From: Chara braunii
Lineage: Eukaryota; Streptophyta; Charophyceae; Charales; Characeae
Reading direction: 5' to 3'
Length of the DNA: 30,870 nucleotides
NCBI GenBank assembly: GCA_003427395.1
Contig: BFEA01000493.1
Coordinates: 880,446 to 911,315 of the forward strand
Below the pieces are notes generated by a model. The model saw only the letters and a list, made by a program, of their open reading frames with translations. It was not told where the DNA came from and did no database searches. The translations under genes were made by a program, and so were the position numbers. Shown here piece by piece: positions 11,401 to 20,800 of the stretch. Numbering within the stretch: the first letter of the stretch is position 1; each line of letters opens with the position of its first letter.

Positions 11401-12284
11401 GATCTGCAGGGACTGATAGTTTGGATTTCTGTCACTGTTACCAGTCTCGTGAGGGGTTGTGATATGAGGAAAAGATCTATCCTTGTGGGGTGAGACAGTC
11501 TATAGACGTCACATAGCTGCATATCTGCCATCATGTTGTTGAGCATGATGACATCCGGTTGCATATCTCCCCTTTGTGGCTGGGAGGAGGATGACCGTCT
11601 ATCCAGTGCCGGATCCGGTGTGACGTTGAAGTCCCCAGCTAAGATGAGGGGGCAGTCGTTTGGCAATACTTCGGTCAGTGTTTGCAAAAATTTGATCCTA
11701 TCTGCGCAGTCATTCGGCCCGTAGATGATGACGATGCAAATTGTCTCCTCTCCCAGGGTTGCCTTAAGGTCGACCCATCTACCCTCTAGTCTATCAAAGT
11801 CCGATTGCACTGGTTTCAGTCGTGACGAGGGGGGAAGCCATATGGCCACCCCTGTCGAGGCTCTGGCTACAGTGGGTGCCGAGAATGCAGCGTGTGGCCA
11901 GACTTGTTTATATTTGGCCTGGTGGTTAGGGCTATGGGACAAGTGAGTCTCTTGGATGCATATCGCATCCGGCCACGTCTCCGAATCAGGGTGCTTGATT
12001 TCATTCCATATTGCTGCAGTTTTCTGTTGACTAGCCGTCATGAGGCCGTTGACGTTTAGAGATTTAAGTTGCAAGTCTGCTTGGCTCAGTTTCTTGGCCC
12101 AATGTGGCAGTTTTCTGATTGGAGGCGGGACAACCGGAGGGGGTGGGGGTTGAACTGGTGGTGTATGTGGCCACCTTGGTTGTTCTGGCGCAGGATCATG
12201 CGAAGACTGTTGTGGTGTGTGCATGTGCATCATGAGAAATCTTTCCTGCTGTCGCTGTATCCGGTTTGGTTCCATTTGGATCAA
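8456..12284 (-). pseudogene. LINE B ORF2: AP endonuclease and reverse transcriptase (broken)
   Basis: Starts at ATG 12284, 34 bases after the ORF1 stop, with a proline-rich leader and then LKSLNVNGL. Endonuclease signatures: ICIQETHLS, LAGDFNVTPDPALDR, RIDLFLIS and SFDHRGI. Compared with LINE A, about 18 residues are missing between YRLSHPT and RIDLF, an in-frame loss in a normally conserved loop. RT motifs are FFIDFEKAYDHVDW and SLFADDLTVL (FADD at 9953-9942). Two in-frame stops break the RT: TAG at 10604-10602 where LINE A has Trp, and TGA just before 10361 where LINE A has Gly. A frameshift near 9490 moves the C-terminal region into the frame 9484-8396. The protein then ends at the junction with LINE A without the CCHC finger. 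Confidence 0.88.
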
Positions 12285-12317
12285 CCGGGCTGAAGACTAT
12301 CTTTGTCTCAGCAGCGT

Positions 12318-12965
12318 TCACAGTCTGTTGAGAAAGGGGGGGTCGTCCCAGGTATTACCGGCGTCTAGAAAGCCGTTTTCTAATATTGCCTGGAGAAATA
12401 TATGAATTTGGGCAAGCCTCCAGACCGAATTAGATCTAAGTCTGGTTGTAGACAGTTCTGCCAGTTGTTCGTCCGTGAACCACTGCAAAGTTAAGTTCCC
12501 TTTCTGAGCGAGGTTATAGTCATAGATTATTACCGCCGGGACTGTTCCTGTCGGGAAAGGGTGGTCTCGGGGGAGTGACACCCCCTGTACTCCTCCATCT
12601 TTGTTATCCCTGAGAAGGGCTGCGATCATTTTCGACATTTCTGGTTTCCCGTACTCCCCATTCCACCCTTCGATCGTGAGGCACACATAGTCATTTGTGG
12701 CTTTCGATTTACATGGGTTGAAGTCCGCCAAGTATCCCCTATTTCTTAGTCCCAATTGCCAGTTGTGACTTTGGGACTCTCTAGCAATTGGTATGAGTAT
12801 CACCCCTCGAAGTGGTTCATAATCTTGCGCCGCTAGATGCGAGTCCGAGGGTCTGATGAGATCCCTCAGTTTCCCCCTGGTGGCCGGTTTCGCACGAGGT
12901 TGCGACGTCCTTGGTGTTGAGAGTTGTCTAAGCTCAGCTTCTGTCATCAAGCGTCTCCATACCAT
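12318..12965 (-). pseudogene. LINE B ORF1 C-terminal domain remnant
   Basis: A 215-codon open frame directly upstream of LINE B ORF2. It contains NWQLGLRNRGYLADFNPC, VCLTIEGWNGEYGKPEMSKM and LQWFTDEQLAELS, matching the order seen in LINE A's 5042-4521 segment (GVALMGWKGEPDLQLI, VWFTEEEL). It is therefore the same ORF1 domain. The ATG at 12965 is probably internal: coding-like sequence continues upstream in other frames to about 13232, including a Lys-rich start, so frameshifts or truncation removed the true N-terminus. Spacing of 33 bases to the ORF2 ATG fits a bicistronic LINE RNA. Biochemical role unknown. Confidence 0.6.
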
Positions 12966-13259
12966 TGGAGATCCACCAGTGAAAGCTCATGTCGAGGGAC
13001 AAGTCTGGGAAATCTGTGGGTGGGGTGTAGGGGGACTGATGCGTCAATCTTCACCCGCTCGTGGAAGATCAGCGTGTAGTATCTCTTGAGCAGGCCGATT
13101 TCCGCCCCGTTGCCGCTCTCCCATCTGATAGCCGCTATCCATCCTCCCTGTTTCCGCCCCTAGCCATTCTTCTGATAATTGTTTAATTTGCTGTTTTATG
13201 TGTTTTTTTCCCTTCTTTTTTGCCCCCCTCATAAATAGCCAGGTTGTTGTAGGGGTTGG

Positions 13260-13499
13260 ATTCTGGACACATGACGGTCTCCTTCAGCCATCAGCCACGT
13301 AGTCATCCACATGTTCTGTAGAGGCCCCTACTCCTACAAGACTCCCTCCCCACCTGCCACTATGGTTCTCTCTTCCTGGAGCGCCCCTAGTCCCACGATC
13401 CTACCTTAGTGTCTACCACTCAGGACCATCACCCTCCAGTCATCTCTTACCTGACGGGGGTGACCTGACCGAACAGCGGTTGTAGGTACCAGGGCTAAG
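13260..13499. other. Probable 3' untranslated tail of LINE C, no gene seen
   Basis: Between the end of the LINE C zf-RVT reading frame and the A-rich 5' edge of LINE B there are about 240 bases without a plausible coding frame. By position this would be the LINE C 3'UTR. I see no tRNA, hairpin or repeat in it. Confidence 0.3.
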
Positions 13500-14370
13500 C
13501 AGAGCGCCGACTACCCTACTCAGCCCTAATCGAAGCATGGTAAGCCAAGTTGTCTCTAACATGTGCCCACCTGGAGGGTAGATCCGGGTGGATTTGTTGC
13601 TTGATGGTCCCTGTGAGTTGTTCCCCTCCCAGCAGTACTCCTTCCATTTCATGTGTGCACCTTCTCCACGACAGGGCCCAGAGGATTGCTCTTCGCCTCA
13701 ACCACAACATGTTTTTGGCCAAGGTGCTAGCTTGCAGTGCACGGCTCACATAGCAGGCTTCGCCAGTGCCATGGCCAGGTGCTCTGCGCCGCGAGCTGGC
13801 ACTGGATTCGGTAGGTAAGCACTGCTCCTGGCATTGTAGGAAGATATGTTCGATTGTCTCATTGATTTTGTGAGCGGGGAAGCTAGTTCGCATGACGTAC
13901 ACCATAGGAGAGCCAGACCCTTCTGCTTCAGGTAGGTGCGATCTATTAGCCGGTCATTGGTCAGTAGCATCAATGTTCAATTTGCCACTGTAGCCAGGCG
14001 ATTTTCGTCGGTTTGGTTTTGGTCCCTATGAAGCACCTGATTGGCCAGATATTGTTCTTGCTAACATTTAAATGTGTCATCCATCTGTTTTGGATTGCTT
14101 TCTTTCGGATTTATTTTCCGCGTCAACATCTGGTACGTACTTTTGGCGTACCACGCTGATTAATCGTTTGCTCCTTGTTTAGTCCCATTGTTGCAGGGAG
14201 ATCCACTCCCATCCATTTGGATTAAATCAATTTAAATGGCAACTCGGTGAATGGGGTTGTCCTGGTGAAAGACCACCCAGTCATCTCTGTCATGCACGAC
14301 CCTTATGCTGTATAGGTCCCTTTTCTCAAACCATCCTACTGCATCTGGGGAGAATCTTGCGAGGGTATTG

Positions 14371-14411
<41 letters not shown>

Positions 14412-15100
14412 GAGAACAATCCAATCGGATGCGAGGTGTGTTGATAAGAGCCGACACATCTAGCACCGTCGGGGAGGCTCCATATATTGGTGGGGAGCAA
14501 CACCTGCTGGAAATCGGGTCCAGCGTCTCATTGAATACATCTTTATGATACCCTGTTTGTTGAGTGAAACGAATTCCCGATTCTATTATATTCCCAGGGG
14601 GAGGCGAGAGGCATTGATTACTTCCCCTGTAGGGAAGGATTGACCTCTGCACTTGAATCTTCATGAAGCCATTCCGGAGAACCCAACTTCTACAAAACAT
14701 GGATTCCCAATTAGATTTGTCGTTGTGCCAATAAGATGGAACAATGAGTTGTTCGATATTTTGCAATAGTATTTGTGGACGGGTCAAAGTTGTTGTTCCC
14801 TTTTCCGATCCTTGGTTTCCCAGTTCTAGATGTCCCCAACAAGCAAGGTTCCATTTTTCACCCAGCTCCTCCACGGGGAATTTGAGCTACAAAAGACACA
14901 TCCATGTCGTTCGGTAATCCATCTATTCTCAAACAACGGCTGACAAACGATTTCCTCCTATAATTGATCGGGTACAATCTTATCTAGGTTTCTCCACACC
15001 TCAAGAATGTTGATCCAAGAATCATCCCGTAACAAATCATATTTCTGCGATCTGTATTCTCATGCCTGGTGGATTTTCTTAGGATGGTCCAGTAACGGTC
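13500..15100 (-). pseudogene. LINE C: decayed C-terminal half of a third LINE ORF2
   Basis: Read on the minus strand in shifting frames, this aligns in order with LINE A/B ORF2. Near 15060-14880 is SWINILEVWRNLDKI, EEIVCQPLFENRWI and SWVKNGTLLVGDI, matching the HEI-QPLFGNP-WVxKGIFxxGDLW block of A and B. From 14874 to 14407 follows NIEQLIVPSYWHNDKSNW. After an A tract, LYSIRVVHDRDDW matches the VRVRVLxxxDxx block. From about 13970 to 13516 come LLTNDRLIDRTYLKQKGL and ETIEHIFLQCQE, the zf-RVT HX4C half, then ILWALSWRRC. Many stops and frameshifts are present. The 5' end near 15100 coincides with the start of a duplicated module, so this is a 5'-truncated, long-dead copy, more diverged than A or B. 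Confidence 0.75.
14373..14408 (-). repeat. Homopolymer tract (36 T on plus, A on minus) inside LINE C
   Basis: An uninterrupted run of 36 T. On the minus strand it is an A tract lying inside the ORF2 remnant rather than at its end: coding homology continues on both sides. It could be a slippage expansion of a Lys-codon run, or the poly(A) of a retroposed copy joined to another fragment. Confidence 0.9.
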
Positions 15101-15213
15101 CTCTAGACAGGTAAGGGGGCGCACTGTTTATACCTCCTTAAGTTCCGGAAACTCGTTGGTTGTCTTCGTTCTCCTGTCCTTGGTGAAGAAGAAGAGGAAG
15201 AAGAAGAAGAAGT
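15101..15213 (+). repeat. Direct repeat module, copy 1, ending in GAA/GAG repeats
   Basis: Begins CTCTAGACAGGTAAGGGGG and continues through a segment with CTCGTTGGTTGTCTTCG into GAAGAAGAGGAAGAAG. The second copy starts at 16039, 938 bases downstream, with only a few differences, and also passes into GAA repeats. The shared part is about 85 bases. Confidence 0.9.
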
Positions 15214-15318
15214 AAGGGTAAAAAACGAACAGGCACACAACCAGTTCTAAGGATGGTCACCAAAAATATAAAGAACTTGCAAATCTCTGACCAAACACCA
15301 TTCATACACCACGCAAAC

Positions 15319-15365
15319 CCCTCGACGCGTTTCGACCTGCACATGGACAGGTCTCTTCAGGAGGG
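15319..15365 (-). ncRNA. Hammerhead ribozyme, type I, very short helix III
   Basis: On the minus strand every invariant hammerhead element is present in order. Helix I 5' strand CCCTC (15365-15361); core CTGAAGA (15360-15354, position 7 is free in the consensus); helix II GACCTG (15353-15348), 8-base loop, CAGGTC (15339-15334), six perfect pairs closed by G-C; core GAA with A15.1 (15333-15330); short helix III within ACGCGT (15330-15325); cleavage-site GTC ending at 15324; helix I 3' strand GAGGG (15323-15319), five perfect pairs. ACGCGT is self-complementary, so helix III would form best between two molecules, as described for hammerheads of Penelope-like elements and related retroelements. 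Predicted cut is between 15324 and 15323. Fold and core match are seen; activity is inferred. The strand is opposite to the nearby PLE coding strand. Confidence 0.82.
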
Positions 15366-16038
15366 TATCACCACTACGAAGGATAAGTGACGGGACATAT
15401 CCCATCACTAGCTTTATAGCTGGACGTTACTTCTCAAACTCTTCTTCTCCCTCGCTTTCCTCTTTCCTTCTCTCCTACCTTCTCGTACTCCCTCCCCGAG
15501 GCTCTCATACAGCCATAGTCCCGCCACTTCCACTCAGTACGGTGCCCCAGCATCACCCTGCCCCTCCGCGCCATCGAGATCGCGCGAGAAAACATCGAAG
15601 TACAAAAACGGCCTGCAAGTATACACTAGGCGACTTTGCTGGAAAAGAGGGCACACGCATCAAGCCTTGTTCTGTTATAGTTGCAGAACGTCGTAGCCCG
15701 GTGGTGTCCGCGACTGATCCAGATCCAGACCAATGCACAGTCGGAAACCAGGTACGGTCGGCGCCCAAAAAACAAAAAACCGCTTTTTCCTTTTTCCAAA
15801 ATGTAAGGGTCCCAAAAAAAACCGTCGGTGCCTAAATCTAGAGTAGTGCTGGTCTGGTGCAAAAATTCCGGCCTAACTCCTATCCTGGCACCCAACGGGG
15901 TGATTCCATACCAACGGTCACTTTTCCCTACCCTCGTACGTGAACAAGCCTCCACTAGAACAATTTTTGAAAAACAGAGGACACAAAATAAAAAACTGGT
16001 CGGTGCTGCACTTACCAAACCACCCGGCCTTCAAGTTC
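15366..16038. other. Unassigned spacer between duplicated modules
   Basis: About 670 bases with no convincing gene. A frame at 15542-15835 is open for 97 codons but has no recognisable domain and no codon pattern distinct from chance; the opposite strand is equally open. The left part is pyrimidine-rich (15430-15510). I found no terminal inverted repeats. Confidence 0.4.
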
Positions 16039-16121
16039 CTCTAGACAGGTAAGGGGGCACACTGTTTATACCTCCTTAAGTTCCGAAAACTCGTTGGTTG
16101 TCTTCGTTCTCCTGTCGTCGG
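16039..16121 (+). repeat. Direct repeat module, copy 2
   Basis: Second copy of the module beginning CTCTAGACAGGTAAGGGGG, nearly identical to 15101-15184, again leading straight into GAA repeats at 16122. The pair delimits a segment of about 940 bases that holds the hammerhead. Confidence 0.9.
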
Positions 16122-16422
16122 TGAAGAAGAAGAAGAAGAAGAAGAAGATGATAACGACAGCCACGATGGCGACGACAACGACAAAGACGATGACAACGAC
16201 GAAGACGGCGAAGAAGAAGAAAAAAAAAAAGTCGAAGAAGAAGAAGAAGAAGAAGAAGAAGAAGAAGAAGAAGAAGACAAGAAGAAGAAGCCAAGAAGAA
16301 GAAGAAGAAGAAGAAGAAGAAGAAGAAGAAGAAGAAGAAGAAGAAAAAGAAGCCAAGAAGAAGAAGCCAAGAAGAAGAAGAAGAAGAAGAAGAAGAAGAA
16401 GACGAAGACGAAGACGAAGAAG

Positions 16423-16454
<32 letters not shown>

Positions 16455-16482
16455 GAAGAAGCCATGATCAAGAAGAAGAAGA
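16122..16482 (+). repeat. GAA-rich trinucleotide microsatellite
   Basis: About 360 bases of (GAA)n with interruptions by GAC/GAT/ACG units at 16148-16215 and short AAGCC spacers. All frames are open as poly-Lys/Arg/Glu or, on the other strand, poly-Ser/Leu/Phe; none should be read as protein. The purine/pyrimidine asymmetry is of the kind that can form triplex DNA. Confidence 0.95.
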
Positions 16483-16619
16483 AGCCCCAATATATGACAG
16501 CACCAAACAATGAGGTCTTGTTTCAGCCTCTCTATCCCCCCTCAAACTCCAACGCGCTCCAATAATGCATCTCAGATCTTGGATCAGGGGGTTGGGTGCC
16601 CGCAGTACCATTGTCAAGT

Positions 16620-16682
<63 letters not shown>

Positions 16683-16841
16683 NNNNNNNNNNNNNNNNNN
16701 NNNNNNNNNNNNNNNNNNNNNNNNNNNNNNNNNNNNNNNNNNNNNNNNNNNNNNNNNNNNNNNNNNNNNNNNNNNNNNNNNNNNNNNNNNNNNNNNNNNN
16801 NNNNNNNNNNNNNNNNNNNNNNNNNNNNNNNNNNNNNNNNN

Positions 16842-16919
<78 letters not shown>

Positions 16920-17478
16920 GTCTATCCGCCATTTCAAGAGTGTTGGTTCCGTGAATACGTAAGTATTGACAACCATCGGCTCTTTCCACTGAATGGTAAC
17001 CGACACATACGACATGAATGATTTGTCCGCCGTACGTGAATTATATTGGACTGAACTTAACCTGTTGGAATACCCCTGGAAGACAACACGTTCGACGATT
17101 CTGGTCTTCATTAGGAACTGTACAAACAACACAGTTCGACGTATTTTCTTAGAATTTTTGGACAAACAAGAACGCATCGAAATACAAGACAATGAAGACA
17201 ACACAAAAACAAGGAGGACAAGATAAAACAGCAGAACGCTTCCTCGGACAAAAACATATAAAGGATAAAAACAACCGAAGTACCCAAGGATGGTGTACAG
17301 ATATGATAATAGGTACCACTCCTCAGATGTAAAGGAAATCGCACAAAGTCTTCGTCGGAATCTAAGTGACTAGGCCAAACATGATTTTCCGTAAGTTATG
17401 AATATAACAACATAGAAAACATTATGACTTCAGTACAGGAATCTCCGAATACATGAAACAAATCGTTCTTCAAACTCA
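16483..17478 (+). repeat. PLE pseudo-LTR-like direct repeat, left copy
   Basis: Matches 23134-23897 from GCCCCAATATATGACA through the CT tract and on to the ATCGTTCTTC segment at 17462. Outside the CT tract the lengths are almost equal (about 138 plus 565 bases against 137 plus 567), with frequent point differences. The left copy is preceded by GAA repeats, the right copy by the end of the RT coding remnant, which is the pattern expected if the left copy is the tail of an upstream tandem PLE copy. Confidence 0.85.
16623..16916 (+). repeat. CT microsatellite with an assembly gap (16683-16841)
   Basis: Pure CT on both sides of 159 Ns. True length is unknown. The corresponding tract in the right copy (23273-23330) is only about 58 bases, so the locus is either hypervariable or expanded here by scaffolding. 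Confidence 0.97.
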
Positions 17479-18083
17479 TAAGTTAAAACGATATAACACT
17501 CGGAAGACGAGAAAACACAAATTTTGAAACCCAAAAAGATTCATAAATAATTCACGAACGAGGACGAAATTCAAGTAAACTTACCAAGGTAATTTTGGAG
17601 ATATAACGACACAATTTTGTGAATTCCGAATCCCAACTTTTATAATTTTTGTGATTCACGGAATACAAGGGTACCTAAAAACGACGAATCTCTGAAATAC
17701 GAAACAAATCGTTCTTCGAACTCAGAAGTTAAACCGATAAAACACTCGGACTTCGAAAAAACCCTAAATCTGAAATCCAAAGATTCATAAATAATTCACG
17801 AACGAAGACGGAATTCAAGTAAACTTACCAGGGTAATTCAGGAAATATAACGAAAATTTTGGAAATTCCGAATCCCTACGAAACAAATCGTTCTTCGAAC
17901 TCAGAAGTTAAACCGATATAACACTCGGAATTCGAAAAAACCCTAAGTCTGAAATATGAAGATTCATAAATAATTCACAAACGAAGACGGAATTCAAGTA
18001 AACTTACCAAGGTAATTCAGGGAATATAACAAAAATTTTGGAAAGTTCAAATCCCTAATTTATGATTTTGTTTCACGGAATAC
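17457..18083 (+). repeat. Three tandem AT-rich units (about 180-245 bp)
   Basis: Units start at about 17457, 17701 and 17880, each opening with ACAAATCGTTCTTC and containing GATTCATAAATAATTCAC and TTCAAGTAAACTTACCA. Unit 1 is longest and ends with the same CACGGAATACAAGGGT segment as unit 3. The right pseudo-LTR stops about 20 bases into unit 1. They sit directly upstream of the PLE promoter module and may be promoter-proximal subrepeats. Confidence 0.85.
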
Positions 18084-18489
18084 AAGGGTGACAAAAATAT
18101 TTTTGAAGAAATTCAATCGATATATTTATTGATTTACATTCACAGAACAATTTTCGGGAGGAACCTTTCGACACAACATGACCACGAGAACATCAACAGC
18201 AACGACGAGTATGCTACAGGGACAGAAGAACGTTGTGAATTTTTTGGAGAAGTGGAGTTTCGACGAAAGATGAACTACGGATGCATCTGAACAATCGGAG
18301 TTCAACGACGCGACGATGATATGACGATGAGAGGAGACTGCAAGGACTAGGGTTCAACTGAACGAGGAAGTACTTGGACCATAGGGTATATATACTATTG
18401 ATAATCGCGACGTTGTTTGTCGCATGACATGGACAGGACGTGTATACTGTGAAAGTAAAGCCTCGCACGTATTGTCCAATATTGCAAGT
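18074..18489 (+). repeat. PLE 5' module (copy also at 28475-28930)
   Basis: About 416 bases from CACGGAATACAAGGGT to ATATTGCAAGT, highly similar to 28475-28930. It precedes the PLE coding remnant and carries the TATA box. The downstream copy has one extra 40-base piece. Best read as the promoter/5' leader module of the PLE family. Confidence 0.88.
18387..18394 (+). promoter_or_regulatory. TATA box, putative PLE promoter
   Basis: TATATATA in the context CATAGGGTATATATACT. It lies about 450 bases upstream of the first ATG of the coding remnant and is conserved in the second copy (28789-28796). Conservation between copies and position support a promoter; transcription is not shown. Confidence 0.5.
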
Positions 18490-18555
18490 GTGTATCTCAA
18501 GGCACGATGCTTTCAACTTGCGGGAAGCACCCGTGAAGATCGCCACTAACTGCAG

Positions 18556-18638
18556 GTAGATGCTTATCTATATTAGTACGCCATCGCTGATTTTTAATTT
18601 TTCTCATCGTACTAACCTTTGTTTGTAAGTGGTTGCAG
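18556..18638 (+). other. Probable intron in the PLE 5' leader
   Basis: CTGCAG is followed by GT at 18556 (GTAGAT). A perfect TACTAAC branch-point match lies at 18610-18616, and TTGCAG ends at 18638, giving an 83-base GT-AG intron with the branch A 23 bases from the 3' site. It is T-rich between branch and acceptor. Penelope-like elements are known for retaining introns. Confirmation would need cDNA. Confidence 0.5.
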
Positions 18639-18841
18639 TTCTCGCGATTACTGAAAATTATCATGGTTGATCTATCATTGGATACTGAACGAACCATCTC
18701 TCGCTTTTTGGAGATTCATCACTTGTTTTAGGTCGTACTCGCTCTCGATCGGAGATTATTCGGTCGTTTTCTTCTTTCTCTTTCTTTTATCATTATAAGT
18801 TCACTACTTTTATCCTTTCATGCGGTCATCTAACCCTAAAT

Positions 18842-19607
18842 TTGCTACGTTTGACGTCTGTTGGTGGAGTAACCAAAACTAAGGTTCCAAGTACTTCGGG
18901 GAAGATGGCGTGTTCGCGCTCATCGTCTGAAAGAAGGAGGCGTAGACACTCCTCATCACCGTCATCATCCGCGTCGCATGAAAGAAAGCGAATCAAGTGG
19001 GGAAGAATCGAAAGATCCATGACACCTCGATCACCATCAGTAAGAAGGAAGAGAGCTGAATCGGACTCTCTAAGAAGATTTGGTCGACAACAATGAGAGC
19101 AGAGGCGAAATGACTTTCCTCCACCAGGAAACAGAGCATGGTTTACTATCCACCTCAAGGACGAAATTTTTGCATTACAAAGAGAAGTGAAGAAGTTGAA
19201 GAAGTCGATTGAACTGCTGATAGCAAAGCAAGCAGAGAACAAGAAATGCACACATGGAGAGAAGCGTGACAAAGAGGATAACTCGAGCGAGAAAAAAACA
19301 GGGCAAGCGGAGGAGGAGACAATAAAACAGTTGATAGTGGCAGAACTCAAGGTGATGATCGACAACGCTCTGGAAACAGCATTGCCAAGGAAGGAGGTGG
19401 GGGAAACAAGTAACATCGGTGGACAGAGAGGCACCAGAGTAGCTGAAGTAGTTGGCACAGACGAGGTCGAGCAGATAGTATCTGAAGTGTGAAGGGATGC
19501 CAATGAGATCAAGCTGATGAAGTACGACGTGACCGCCGTCAAAGGTGCCTTGAAGAAGATACACGAAACCAACCAGGACTTGCACACCACACGTATCATC
19601 TACGGTT
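18842..19607 (+). pseudogene. PLE N-terminal region: Arg/Ser-rich then coiled coil
   Basis: One frame from ATG 18842, interrupted by stops at 19094 and 19490. Residues after MACSRSSSERRRRRHSSSP are Arg/Ser-rich, like nucleic-acid-binding or nuclear-targeting tails. After the first stop, KDEIFALQREVKKLKKSIEL and further Lys/Glu-rich stretches to KGALKKIHETNQDL have a heptad-like spacing of hydrophobic residues, suggesting a coiled coil. No enzyme motif. By position it is the N-terminal extension of the PLE protein. The same DNA is open for 257 codons on the other strand, which I treat as a shadow. Confidence 0.55.
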
Positions 19608-19631
19608 AATCCAAACCATTTTCAAGGGTCT

Positions 19632-20092
19632 ATGATAACCGGTGCACCAATATCGGTACATGTCAGCGGGAGTGCACCTAGCCGACCGCCTGTACCACAT
19701 CTAAAGCATGGGAAAACGAAGATCACTCGATCAAGCAAAGCAGCCAAGACGAAGAAACACATCAACTTTGAATTCGAACCAATAACGGATACACAACTTT
19801 TGAGACTCTACAATACGGAATTGAAGCAGTTGTGCAAGACTCACGCCATCTAGTACAAAGACAAACCATAAGCCATGGAAACCCTGTTAAAAATTTCAGG
19901 ACACGTAACATACCAAGGGAGTGACTTCAACCATGATTCCGACCTTGAGATACGGGTTTACTCGGAAGACATCAGATGAGAAGCCTCGAGCTATGAAGAG
20001 AGCGAAGAAGAAGACTCGGACTCCAGTGACGATGGTGATGATTCATCACCAACATCATCCAGTGACCAAGACATATCGGGAAGGTAGAACGG
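19632..20092 (+). pseudogene. PLE linker: possible SAP-like motif and acidic tail
   Basis: In frame from 19632, ITDTQLLRLYNTELKQLCK then (after a stop) YKDKP and AMETLL has the Leu spacing of a SAP helix-turn-helix (DNA-binding), though stops interrupt it. Farther on, near 19983-20090, comes an acidic run (YEESEEEDSDSSDDGDDSS). The segment joins the coiled-coil N-terminus to GIY-YIG. The SAP assignment is a pattern judgement only. Confidence 0.4.
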
Positions 20093-20258
20093 CCAGAGCC
20101 GACGTGGGGTCTCACGAATAGACAAAAGTGGATGCATATACATTGTGTAGCATCAAAGATTGAACTGCTTGTAAATACTTGGTAAATGAAAACTGCTCCG
20201 AGAGCAATAGATTATACAGACTACTTTTCATATCACTAGCGATTGACGGTAGTATTCC

Positions 20259-20800
20259 TTGGGCAGGATCCTTCGTGGATTTTTTGACAGCTCAACACGT
20301 GGAGATACGCTTCTACATGCAAATCATTGTTTATATGTACTCGCTTCGCCATGGTGTAGTCACTTTTACATAGGGAAGACAGGACGGCGACTGGATAACA
20401 GGTGGTGTGAACATGTCAACCTGGCTCCGAAGACGGGAGATGGGTGCAATGCAAGCTTTACAGCTGGTTACGAAAATTCGATTGGCATAAGTACGTACTA
20501 ATACCAGTATGGACAGGGATCAAGTCCGAACTAGCCTCGACGGAAGCGGTTCTCATTAGTAGATTGAATCCATATCTGAAGACATGGGGAATAAATCAAA
20601 GAAGAGGAAAGAGATATAGGGCAAGGACAGTTAATCAAAACATGCATGTTATGTTTAAATCTACAGGATCCACACAAACATTTAAACTAATCCAGATTTT
20701 GCAACCTAAAGCACTAATACAATGTACAAAAGGTCAATTGTGGTATGAAAAATGGAAGGTGATAAAACGAACATTCGGATCTACCATAATTTAAATAGAG
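20259..20800 (+). pseudogene. PLE GIY-YIG endonuclease domain (frameshifted)
   Basis: The catalytic set of a GIY-YIG nuclease is readable in order. LYVLASPWCSHFYIGKTG supplies the YVL...YIG pair (YIG at 20367-20375); RRLDNRWCEHV the conserved Arg and His; then, after a +/-1 shift near 20444-20455, STEAVLISRLNPYLKTWG gives the metal-binding Glu (20543-20545) and the trailing Asn-Pro. GIY-YIG nucleases of PLEs are thought to nick the target to prime reverse transcription. Here the domain lies upstream of the RT, unlike canonical Penelope but like the permuted Chlamys/Naiad-type group. A basic tail follows (GINQRRGKRYRAR), and a nearly open frame with two stops continues to about 21240. Confidence 0.75.

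Larger units (their letters stand above)
8456..13235 (-). mobile_element. LINE B, L1-like non-LTR retrotransposon truncated at both ends
   Basis: A relative of LINE A in the same orientation, recognisably homologous but clearly diverged at protein level. It retains the C-terminal part of ORF1 (about 13232-12318) and most of ORF2 (12284 to about 8456). The zf-RVT end of ORF2 is missing: the protein alignment with LINE A stops after FTVKDCYRKTRKT..., where LINE A ORF1 sequence begins. If A is a nested insertion, the missing 3' part of B should lie to the left of the window. The 5' edge near 13200-13235 is A-rich on the minus strand (13203-13222) and is uncertain; it could be the 3' tail of LINE C against a truncated start of B. 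Confidence 0.8.

Noticed and set aside
16041-16513. Long open frames rich in Ser/Leu/Phe or Lys/Arg/Glu.
   Set aside because: They are translations of the GAA microsatellite, open in all frames.
17078-17114. Minus-strand hammerhead-like segment (CTAATGA...GTCGAAC) in the left pseudo-LTR; its partner at 23498-23532 reads CTGATGA...GCCGAAC.
   Set aside because: Stem II shows compensatory changes between the two copies (GAC/GUC against GGU/GCC), but one A of the GAAA core is missing, an extra A follows the first core block, and helix I cannot pair.
18826-19599. A minus-strand 257-codon open frame rich in Ser, Leu and Cys.
   Set aside because: It lies opposite the PLE N-terminal coding remnant, whose sense strand has Arg/Ser and coiled-coil character in the correct order before GIY-YIG; the antisense frame has no domain.
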